47,500 nt of DNA from Botryococcus braunii (taxonomy: Eukaryota > Chlorophyta > Trebouxiophyceae): positions 184,335 to 231,834 of the forward strand of contig KV908483.1 of assembly GCA_002005505.1 (NCBI GenBank), given 5' to 3'. The notes beneath the pieces are model-generated. The model had not been told where the DNA came from and ran no database searches. It saw only the letters and a program-made list of their open reading frames with translations. The position numbers and the translations under genes were made by a program. Position 1 is the first letter of the stretch, and every line of letters begins with the position of its first letter. This document shows, piece after piece, positions 1-8,410 of this stretch.

Positions 1-430
1 TCCTCAACGTTCTGTGCACACAAGTGAGTCCATCAGTTATCTTGACCACAATAGTTATTTCTAAACAGTAGAAGCTTGTTTGCAATGCGTGGCAGCACTC
101 ACCGCTACTATCTCTCGTGAGCTATTTTCGCTATCGTGGCGATTCTATAGCTGTCGCGGTAACGCGCGCCACCGGAGCTCAAAGCCGGTAACCATCTACT
201 GCTCGAGATGCCGTACCGTACTGCACTGTCTTTTTTTTACATAAGCGATCTTTTTTTCTTCTGACTTGGCGCCTAATGCCACGGTTTTTCTATGCGCTAC
301 ACACAGGCTGTTTTTTTTTTTTTCTGCATCAAGTGTACGCAAGACACCACGTGGTACACACTCACTGAGTCTTTACAACCGGTGACCAACCACTGGCCAG
401 ACTGTACTACTGAGGTGCTATATGATCCAG
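1..430 (-). repeat. Old Copia-2-like LTR, inner part
   Basis: Read on the minus strand, this stretch aligns patchily with the Copia-2 LTR (13727 onward). Shared words include gtaccgtactgca, ctgacttgg, gtacacactca and tatatgatc, in the same order. Poly-T runs at 229-236, 250-257 and 311-324 are later additions. Near the left edge, minus-strand GCG|GTGAGT (donor at 102) and GTGCACAG|AA (acceptor ending at 12) sit where Copia-2 LTR intron 2 would be. That gives a 91-nt intron-like segment against 86 nt in Copia-2. The other part of this LTR is at 4977-5164, on the far side of Copia-3. Divergence is high, so the alignment is only approximate. Confidence 0.6.
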
Positions 431-1072
431 GTGGCATAGGTTAGCATCGCATCCTGTAAACATGCAACAGGTCGTAAATAGGGCCTCAAACTCCAGTCCG
501 GACGACGTTCTATATGCACATCAACAATGGACAACTACACAAGAATGCTAGCATCTTCCAAACCATGACACGATGATCACAGTGGCATACATCAACAATC
601 ATGATAGCTCTGACGGCTAGAACGATACCTTCCTTCTTCAACCTCGTCCTTATTTTGGGTGGTCGATTGTACACTAACATGGTTCACTCACACTTCAGCA
701 ATCACACATGCACATCTTACACACCACACACTGCTTCGTCGCACCTGTAAACATGCAGACAGGGTCGTTAAAGTAGGTGCCTCAAGCTCCAGTACGGACG
801 ACTGTCTGCTATATTGCACATGCAACTCAATGGACAAGACTAGCATCAAGAATGCCCAGCATCTTTCCAAACCAGTTGCCCGACTAAGCGACGACAGCAG
901 CCTTAAGAGTTCGACCACAAACGTGTGATAACGATCACAATGTTCGAAATAGACCTCATCCGAACGTGTCTCGAGGTACCTTATGTGGATAGTGGACCCG
1001 TATCCTAATATTGTACATTTGAAGATCACCTTAAGCACATGGGATTCTAAAATGTATGTTCACAACTCAACA
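431..1072 (-). repeat. Copia-3 3' LTR (left)
   Basis: This is homologous to 4241-4971. The part from about 646 to 1072 is nearly collinear and close in sequence, while 431-645 has lost many small blocks. It ends ACTCAACA at 1072, directly before the purine tract (on minus). Exon copy 1 and its CAG|GTGCG donor (minus, around 745-743) are kept; copy 2 (about 452-560) is eroded. The left boundary is approximate. Confidence 0.75.
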
Positions 1073-1084
1073 TTTCCCCTTGCC
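1073..1084 (-). other. Polypurine tract of Copia-3
   Basis: Minus-strand GGCAAGGGGAAA lies directly before the 3' LTR, where plus-strand DNA synthesis would be primed. Copia-1 has the near-identical GGCAAGGGGAAG at the same place (5968-5957). Confidence 0.7.
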
Positions 1085-1139
1085 TGCATGCTTTATGTGT
1101 GTCTTCTCAGTCCCTTGTGAATCCCTATATAGTCATATA

Positions 1140-1640
1140 TGACTAACACCACGGCCTTGTTAAGTGGTTTGGTCATAAAGTCAGCCACATTGTGAGCAGA
1201 TTCCACATAGAGGATATCTGCCAGCCCCTTTCATATGGCCTCCCTAGCATAGTGGCATCCACAAAGCCATCACGCTCGTGTACCTTCCCTCCAAGAGTTA
1301 AAGCTAACTCTCGGGTGTCCCTAAGATACTTCAGCACTCGAATGGCTTCACTCCAGTGCGAAGTGGTAGGGCTCATTCTGTACCTTGGCAACACACCAAC
1401 TGCCTGTGCAATGTCAGATCTGGTGGTGTTGGCAATGTACCGCAGTGACCCATTAAGCTCACAATATCGATGGCCAGGAGCCAGTGGTGTGCCTGACCCT
1501 ACTGACTCCACATCCTTGGACTCTAGCCTGCTGCTGGCCACAAAGTCCTTGTACATTGGAGTATCAACTCCACGACCATCCTCACACACACCCTTTCCAA
1601 CGTTTTGCAACGCTGTTCTAAGTCCACAGACACCACTCAT
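1140..1640 (-). pseudogene. Copia-3 RT C-terminus / RNase H remnant
   Basis: The minus-strand translation carries copia signatures: a DTPM.KDFVA segment, then LAPGHRYCELNGSL, YIANTTRSDIAQAVGV, and AIRVLKYLRDTRELAL followed by GFVDA. These match the same part of Copia-1 and Copia-2 pol. The sequence after GFVDA is deleted. In another frame it resumes as LADILYVESAHNVADFMTKPL, which is the conserved C-terminal end of copia RNase H. A deletion plus a frame change has therefore removed most of RNase H. No RT catalytic core remains upstream. This is a dead gene fragment. Confidence 0.85.
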
Positions 1641-3948
1641 GTATACTGTAGTAATACCTCTGACAACAATTGAATACTAGTCTCCTCGACGTGTTCAAAT
1701 GACGACATGGATTTAGTACGTACCCGTCATGATGATTATGGCAGCTAAGCATGCATGTAAACTCAAACTCCATCCCTCACTTTCAAAGGCCCCCATACAT
1801 TCATCTGACCCTTTTGTCGCTGCGCGACATCGACACTCGTTGCGACCGTGATTTCCCTGTGAGTTCCCTTTCTATCACCATATGGAGGCCAATACTTGCA
1901 CAACCAACATGACTCAGGGCTTACTGCTTAAGTACCCTCTCTATTGAAGAAGTCATGGTTTCTTTCAAGTTTTCTTGCCCTATCCTCAACTCACTTCGCT
2001 TCCCCTGGAAGTGCTATTACATGTTTCACGGTCCGTCGACCAAATTATATGTCTCCAACCTCTATACTTTCATTTGGTTAAGGATTTGAAGCATCATGAC
2101 TAAACAGACACCGTTACAAGCAACGTGCACCCAAAACGCATCTAACAACTATGTTTCATGTTATATAACCTGGAGTCTGGATGTCAACAACTTTTATCTG
2201 GAACTTTCAAGATTTGTCACATATGGCCACAACTCCCAAACTTGGTTCTGTGGCTATCTCTAAGAACTATCTCTAGCTTTCATTGATTTCACTGGCTATC
2301 CCGGTCTAGCCCTCTAACGTGAGGGTGCACCGATGCATCAAGGCCTTGGGATTGAATTGTCTGTAACTGACAATTCTACCACCCAAAGCTCAATTGTATT
2401 GGTCACAATTATGGTAGCTCACCTCTACCCTATTTATACACATAACCCTTTAAAAAATCTTATCTATATACCATCAGTACTATGATCAGTCTCTAAGCGC
2501 GTTGCTGCAACAATACACATGACTTACAAAGTCACCAACGCTTTCGTGTGTTGGGTACCCAGCACACGTAACACCATCCTCTGCTTGAGGATCTAAGCTT
2601 ATCACAATTACCTATCAGTAACCTCATCTTGAGCATAGTAGCTCCTTTCCATCATCATTACTAGACATTAGGCTACTCAACATCCAAACGCGCGCAAAGC
2701 GCAAGGCGTGCAAGCGCACAACGATAATTGATGAGCTTCCCCTGACCACATTATGTCACTGATTAACCCAAAACTCTTCAAATTAATTCAGTGTCCTCAG
2801 AAACCAATTCTTTTCCACCTCAATTTCAGAATTACTAACTTGCAGCTATTTCTACCCCAACTGTACCTCTTTGCATTCCTAGAGTCATTCATGTATATCC
2901 CTTAAACATTCTGGGTCAATTACCCTATGGTCCATGCCAGACTGTAGGTCAGGGCGTGAAGCGCATGCATTGCGCAACGATAAAATTGTAATATTCTGGT
3001 ACCCACAACTCACTCCTGGTCAGCCAAAAAACTTTCAACACCATGTAAAAATAAACTCACTTAGAGATTTTCACAACACCACATACACAAACACACATAG
3101 AGAGGTCTCACAAGCCACACTGGACCCATATATGACCCTATGTAGGACCACTCAAGGTTTGAAATTCGCCTTGGCCCCACAACATCAGCCACACATCGCA
3201 TTGACTACACATCATTGACCAGACACAACCAGTCAATGTCTAGTTTCACACTCTGGAAAACATGGAAGGAATGCCAGGCTCATAAGACAAGTCATGGCAT
3301 TGATTAAGACACAGGCGTTCCGATAAAGGGTTTTGACTCCGCAAGTGCACGACAGTTCAATGAGGCACAGGACTCCCGATTTAGCATTTCTCACCCTCAA
3401 CATTAGGGAGTCCGAACGCGACACCTGATCAGCCTTTCTCACCCTCAACATTAGGGACTAGCCATCAGCGAGTAGCAGCGCAAACCACAATAAGAATGTG
3501 CTCAGTGGACTGGGGAACCAAAAGTCCCTTACCACCATATTGCGCCAACTCCTGGCTGTTGTCTTTCAAGCCCCAGCTCATGGACATCTTTACACACGCT
3601 TACACATACAACACATATGTAAGCCCATCCACGTGCTACAGTACCTGTACTGTTGCTCATGGTGTCTACCAATACCTGGGTGGGGGCTCCCTAGGGTCCA
3701 CCCACTTCTTCCTGCTGAGTATCACACTTAATGTCAGTGTGTAGAGGCCATTCATTACTATTGTAAATCTGACCCCCTTGATCTCCAGCCTTACGTAAGT
3801 GACAGACTTCAAAAGAAGCCTTTCTATTGGTTCACCTCTCAACCACTACACTTACTGTAACACAGGAGCATCACTTCCTCTCTCAACTCATTGAGCCACA
3901 CACTCACAATTGCGGGACCTAAAATCACACACAACCTCCCATATGCAC
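1641..3948. other. Decayed interior of Copia-3
   Basis: I see no credible coding region here. It should correspond to gag, protease, integrase and most of RT of Copia-3, but no motifs survive. Minor structures are two related patches ending caacgataa (about 2690-2726 and 2952-2985) and a phrase containing tctcaccctcaacattagg, repeated about 57 bp apart around 3390 and 3445. An unrelated insertion cannot be excluded. Confidence 0.4.
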
Positions 3949-4197
3949 TCAAAGTTTCACTCCTTCATCCCAAGGTGGTCTTCCGCCTCGTCCCCTTCCA
4001 ACCGGGATTTCACCAGCTCGCCTTGCGGATGAAACTGCCAAGGTTTCTTGGCATTTCAGAATCCACTCGAATGGATTCTGATACATATACTGCGACTTGA
4101 AGGCGGGGTATACAACTGCGGGGCTGTCGCTCCCTGTCGGACTGGAGTAGACTTGTCTAGTATCTGCTGGCCACCAGAGCCTTGCCCAAAACCACAT
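3949..4197 (-). CDS. Short ORF after the Copia-3 primer site
   Basis: An ATG-started frame of 82 codons begins about 26 nt downstream of the primer site on the minus strand. Copia-1 and Copia-2 place their extra ORF1 in this position. The product begins MWFWARLWWPADTRQ and has a Gly/Arg-rich patch (VGRGRGGRPP) near its end. I cannot align it with the other two ORF1 products, so it may be a truncated ORF1 or chance. No function is assigned. Confidence 0.3.
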   Translation of the reverse strand: MWFWARLWWPADTRQVYSSPTGSDSPAVVYPAFKSQYMYQNPFEWILKCQETLAVSSARRAGEIPVGRGRGGRPPWDEGVKL

Positions 4198-4222
4198 ATC
4201 GGCTTGTCCTCAGCACCCAGAG

Positions 4223-4240
4223 TTGGGTGGGCCCATAACT
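4223..4240 (-). other. Copia-3 primer-binding site (internal tRNA-iMet type)
   Basis: On the minus strand the LTR ends CTAACA and is followed at once by AGTTATGGGCCCACCCAA. This matches the complement of the anticodon arm of a eukaryotic initiator methionine tRNA (GGTTATGGGCCCAC...), the kind of site used by Drosophila copia with a half-tRNA primer. The site identifies the right LTR as the 5' LTR of a minus-strand element. Confidence 0.75.
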
Positions 4241-4971
4241 TGTTAGGTTATGGGCATTCGGCATCACCTGTAAACATGCAGACAGGTCGTTAAAGTAGGT
4301 GCCTCAAGCTCCAGTCCGGCCAGCCTGGAGTCGTCCGCGGACGACTGTCTGCTATATTGCACATGCAACTCAACGGACAAGACTAGCATCAAGAATGCCC
4401 AGCATCTTTCCAAACCAGTTCGTTACACGATGATCTGACAGTGAGCACTACGACCAACAATAACTGATAAGCTCCTTACGGCCAAGAACGAGTACCTTCC
4501 TGTACTCAATCAAGCCTCCGTCCCTTAACTGTTTGGGCGGCTTGATTGTACACCAAGATGGTTCACTCACACTTCAGCAATCACACATGCACATCTTACA
4601 CACCACACTCTGCTTCGTCGCACCTGTAAACATGCAGACAGGTCGTTAAAGGAGGTGCCTCAAGCTTGAGCTTAAGCTCCAGTCCGGACGACTATCTGCT
4701 ATATTGCACATGCAACTCAATGGACAAGACTATCATCACGAATGCGCAGCATCTTTCCAAACCAGTTGCCCGACTAAGCGACGACAGCAGCCTTAACAGT
4801 TCGACCACAAACGTGTGATCACGATCACAATGTACCTTATGTTCGAAATAGACCTCATCCGAACGTGTCTCGAGGTACCTTATGTGGATAGTGGACCCGT
4901 ATCCTAATATTGTACATTTGAAGATCACCTAAAGCACAAGGCATTCTATAATGTATGTTCACAACTCAACA
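4241..4971 (-). repeat. Copia-3 5' LTR (right), with duplicated leader exon
   Basis: The 731-bp LTR has TGTTAG...CTCAACA ends in plus reading. In the sense (minus) direction, exon copy 1 runs 4767-4624 and ends CAG|GTGCGACG, a possible donor. Copy 2 runs 4420-4268 and is preceded by TGTAACG (TGTAA at 4427-4423). Copy 2 then continues into the last bases of the LTR. The copies have drifted: copy 2 has an extra block of about 20 nt and copy 1 has about 12 nt. A weak TTAAGG lies 29 nt before copy 1. Confidence 0.75.
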
Positions 4972-4976
4972 TCAAC

Positions 4977-5164
4977 ACACTCCATCCTAGACACGCAAGC
5001 AGGCGTATCTGCTGCCTTGTACTCCACACGTGGAGAAGTTCAAGTCACCCAATGTTTTCTAAAACCGTTTGGTAAACTGTTGAAGTCCTTGAACGTTTGA
5101 CCGTGTATCTTTGTACGTTTATCATCACGTAACTATACGTACTCATCAGTTTACACAACACACC
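4977..5164 (-). repeat. Old Copia-2-like LTR, outer (U3) part
   Basis: In minus reading it starts TGTTGTGTAAACTGATGAG at 5164, closely matching the start of the Copia-2 LTR (TGTTGTATAAACTGATAGG). It includes the shared palindrome-like ccacacgtgg and the gacacgcaa/gcaggcg block. It continues on the other side of Copia-3 at 430-1, which shows that Copia-3 jumped into this LTR. Confidence 0.8.
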
Positions 5165-5227
5165 TTCAAACAGAGTTCCTAGCTGTGAAGCAGCAGCTCT
5201 CAAGTCGTGTGCGTCCACCTCGGATAT

Positions 5228-5956
5228 TGTAAACTTCTGAGTTCGGCGTTCCCTGTATGACCCGGCACGAGGGTGTTTAGCCCGGCGACACTCTTGTTGT
5301 GTGTCGAGTAACAAGCAGTGTCGACTGTGAATGAGATGACTTGACTGGCAACAGTGAAGTAGCAAACACCCGAAGTGCTTTTGATGTCCCAATCAAGTCT
5401 TACAATGCTTATTGCTTTCTCTCATCACTCAGCAATTCAAACTACTCTATCGACGAAGTTACTGATAGTCTGCATTACCGATGTCCGATGAGCTAAGCAG
5501 TAGCACCTTTCTATTACACATTATCTAGACCCTTTCCTAATCCATTGTTCTTGTGCATGTGATGTCCTAACAGCAGTTTACCTGTATGACCCGGCACGAG
5601 GGTGTTTAGCCCGGCGACACTCTTGTTGTGTGTCGAGTAACAAGCAGTGTCGACTGTGAATGAGATGACTTGACTGGCAACAGTGAAGTAGCAAACACCC
5701 GAAGTGCTTTTGATGTCCCAATCAAGTGCCTCAACCCTTCGAGCCAGGAGCATATATCCTTTCGAGCAAACCGTGTCTGATTACCTCATCCTCCATTGTT
5801 AACGTGCAATTGGTCTAGATTGGTTCTGGCAGAACTCCTAGGTTCTGCCACCTATTACTCATTTTAATAAGTGGTCTCACTGGTAATTGGAGCTGATCTG
5901 GCCACTATTACTCTTCTGAGGGAAAGGCACCAAAATGTTCAGTCACTATTATAACA
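5228..5956 (-). repeat. Copia-1 3' LTR (left)
   Basis: It appears identical to 11824-12552. It holds a 147-bp exact direct repeat (5252-5398 and 5581-5727) separated by 182 bp. In sense (minus) order: U3, TATATG (5756-5751), exon copy 1 (5727-5582) ending CAG|GTAAAC, spacer ending TGTAAG (TGTAA 5404-5400), exon copy 2 (5398-5253), then a 25-nt tail to the LTR end. Confidence 0.95.
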
Positions 5957-5968
5957 CTTCCCCTTGCC
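5957..5968 (-). other. Polypurine tract of Copia-1
   Basis: Minus-strand GGCAAGGGGAAG lies directly before the 3' LTR, which begins TGTTATAAT in sense. This is the normal location for priming plus-strand DNA. Confidence 0.8.
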
Positions 5969-5974
5969 TTTTCC

Positions 5975-7717
5975 TCACAAAAACTTGGCCAAACCCAGAG
6001 CCTCACGATGTCCCTGAAATACCTTCCTTGTTAAAGGCTTCGTGAATATATCTGCCACATTCCTTGCAGAAGGAACGTATTTCACATCAACTTGACCCAA
6101 TGCAATAGCTTCCCGCGCAAAGTGGAAGCTGATAGCGATATGCTTGGTATGCTTAGAGAACACTGGATTTCTGAGATGATTGATGCATCCCTGATTATCA
6201 CAGTGAATCTTGACAATCCATGGGGAAATCCCAATTTCCTCCAGGAATCCCTTCATCCAATTGGCCTCTTTGACAGCTGCACTTGCTGCCATGAACTCAG
6301 CTTCTACAGTGGATGTGGCAACTGCAGACTGCTTCTTGCTCCCCCAAACTACAGCTCCACCAAACACTCTGATTACATACCCTGTAGTGGAAAATCGATG
6401 ATCTTGATCCCCACCATAATCTGCATCAACGAAACCCTCAAGCTCTGTGTCCTTCCCTCCAAGGACCAAAACGAGATCTCTGGTTGCCTTCAGATATTTC
6501 AACACTCTGATGGCTTCATTCCAGTGAGCAGTAGTAGGGGTAATCCTGTACCTGGAAAGCACTCCCACAGCCTGTGAAATATCAGGCCTGGTGGTATTTG
6601 CAATGTACAACAGTGACCCAACCAGTTCACAATACCTGTGTCCTGGTGGAAGTGGGCTCCCAGCACCAATGCTGTCACTGTTGTCCTTGGACAAAGGTCG
6701 CTGTGTGGCCACAAAATCTTTGGTCATAGGGGTGTCGGGCCCCACAGACTCCAGATCCAGCCCAAATTTCTCAACCAGTGCATCTATCTTAGGGATGCAG
6801 CTCAACGAAATGAGCCCTTTATCCCTATCTCTCATCACTTGACAGCCCAGAAAATCTTTCACCTCTCCTAGAACATGAATGGTGAACTCTTGCTTGAGTA
6901 ACCCCTTCACTCTCTCAATCTCTCCCATTCCCTTTGAAACTATTAGTAGATCATCTACATAAATCAACACAAATGACTTTCCTCCATCTACTGAACACTT
7001 CACATAGACACCAGCATCACTCTTGCACACTTCATAGCCCATGGTATGCAGCTTCTCATTAAGGGTCTTATGCCATGCCCTTGGAGCTTGCTTCAGGCCA
7101 TTCAAGGCCTTCTTCAAGCGACACACTGTGTTACCATCCCCATTTTCAAACCCAGGAGGTTGTGTGACATACACTTCCTCCTCTAATTCCCCATTCAGGA
7201 ACGCAGTCTTGACATCCACCTGGTGAATTTCAAGACCCTCTTGTGCAGCCACTGACAGTAAGGCTCTCCTAGATCCATAGCTGCTAGTTGGGGCAAAGAC
7301 TTCCATGACATCTACTCCAGGAATTTGCCTGCATCCTTGAGCTACCAGCCTAGCCTTGAACCTCAGCACATTGCCATGGGCATCCATTTTCACGGAAAAG
7401 ATCCAATGAACTGGAATCACCTTATGGCCACGAGGTCTAGGGACATACTCCATGACCTCGTGGGCATCCAAGGAATTCTGCTCTTCTTGCATAGCAGCCT
7501 TCCAATATTCCCACTGAGGGGACTTCTGTGCCTCCCTCAAGTTGGAAGGCACACTAATCTTCCCAAACCGTACCCCTGTGTGCTTCCCCTGATCTGGCTT
7601 GCTCTCACTCTCTCTTTCACCCACTACTCTTTCGCTGAATGTCGCCGCACTGCACCTGGGTGCAGGTTGTGAGGATTCTGACTTTCCTCGCTGCTCTCTC
7701 TCTCTCTTTTGACTCAC
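5975..7717 (-). CDS. Copia-1 reverse transcriptase-RNase H frame
   Basis: A 580-codon frame encodes the C-terminal part of a copia Pol. RT motifs are RFKARLVAQGCRQ (about 119-131), the Asp-bearing HQVDVKTAFLNGELEEEVYV (165-184) and the YVDD catalytic loop (253-256). RNase H follows: GFVDADYGGDQ, STTGYV, SKKQSAVATSTVEAEFMAA, then the C-terminal VADIFTKPL. The usually conserved LYGLKQAPRAW block reads ALNGLKQAPRAW, a Tyr-to-Asn change relative to Copia-2. The frame is separated from integrase by two frame changes at GA-rich microsatellites (sense) and a stop, so it is not translated with gag in this copy. The listed start lies in linker sequence and is not a true initiation site. Confidence 0.9.
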   Translation of the reverse strand: MSQKREREQRGKSESSQPAPRCSAATFSERVVGERESESKPDQGKHTGVRFGKISVPSNLREAQKSPQWEYWKAAMQEEQNSLDAHEVMEYVPRPRGHKVIPVHWIFSVKMDAHGNVLRFKARLVAQGCRQIPGVDVMEVFAPTSSYGSRRALLSVAAQEGLEIHQVDVKTAFLNGELEEEVYVTQPPGFENGDGNTVCRLKKALNGLKQAPRAWHKTLNEKLHTMGYEVCKSDAGVYVKCSVDGGKSFVLIYVDDLLIVSKGMGEIERVKGLLKQEFTIHVLGEVKDFLGCQVMRDRDKGLISLSCIPKIDALVEKFGLDLESVGPDTPMTKDFVATQRPLSKDNSDSIGAGSPLPPGHRYCELVGSLLYIANTTRPDISQAVGVLSRYRITPTTAHWNEAIRVLKYLKATRDLVLVLGGKDTELEGFVDADYGGDQDHRFSTTGYVIRVFGGAVVWGSKKQSAVATSTVEAEFMAASAAVKEANWMKGFLEEIGISPWIVKIHCDNQGCINHLRNPVFSKHTKHIAISFHFAREAIALGQVDVKYVPSARNVADIFTKPLTRKVFQGHREALGLAKFL

Positions 7718-8410
7718 AGTTTGCCCTTTCGAGCTTACTGCTTCGCACTCTCACATCGTCCTCCCAAACACAGGTATCTCTCGGAAAGCTCTTATAATTA
7801 GGCACATTCTCACACTGTCCGAGCTTCCGATTCACCTCCTCATCCACACTCTTACATGTCTGACGGGTTTCAGCCACATCAGAGCTCTCACAAGCAGTTG
7901 AACCACTCTGCACAGCTTGGACACTTGGTCTGTCTTGGTGTTGTGCCCATGTCTCTCTCTCTCTCTCTGTCTGCTCCCCACCAAACATGAGCGCTGGGGC
8001 GCAGGCCCAGTCGCTCCCTCACAAGCAAGGCCCACACTTGTGTGGCTGGCACCACATTGTCTTTGGGCATAACAGACAGAACTCACATCTCTAACAATCC
8101 CCTCAGGCACTGGACAGGTCCCACCCATACTTCTCAGCTCGCTTGGACCATTTTCAGTCTGATCAGAGACTGTCCCCCTTTCATCGCTCACATGTAGTTC
8201 AGGTCTCTCAGGATCCTGACCTCTTTCCTGCACTTCCCCTGGTCCCTGTGACTCGGAGTCACATTCAGTCACCCCCACTCGCTCACAGCTCTCTCCCTTC
8301 TCCTGTGCCAGCAGGAGCTCGCGAGCAGCAGTGCGATGCTCATAGCGTTGGGCCCGAGAGGGTCCATTCAAAGGCGGAATTACAGGAGCAGGAGGTGTAT
8401 TCCGGAGGGA
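7617..8410 (-). pseudogene. Copia-1 linker between integrase and RT, frame-broken
   Basis: After the integrase frame stops at TAG (8413-8411), the same frame stays open to 7832 with a low-complexity Glu/Arg/Ser/Pro-rich product, as expected for the copia integrase-RT linker. Frames then change near a (CT)n tract at about 7951-7970 and again near one at about 7690-7711. The overlapping frames 7988-7617 and 7717-5975 pick up the reading. The breaks fall at the simple repeats, which suggests slippage (replicative or sequencing) rather than loss of selected sequence. Confidence 0.7.

Larger units (their letters stand above)
431..4971 (-). mobile_element. Copia-3, degenerate Ty1/copia element (minus)
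   Basis: Two related LTRs (about 431-1072 and 4241-4971) flank an internal region. On the minus strand this region holds a primer-site-like sequence (4240-4223), a short ORF, a long decayed stretch, an RT/RNase H remnant (about 1640-1140) and a purine tract GGCAAGGGGAAA next to the 3' LTR. The right flank TCAAC (4972-4976) is the expected 5-bp duplication; the left counterpart looks mutated to tccag (426-430). The element sits inside an older Copia-2-like LTR, whose halves lie on both sides. The many indels between the LTRs show that it is old and inactive. Confidence 0.8.
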
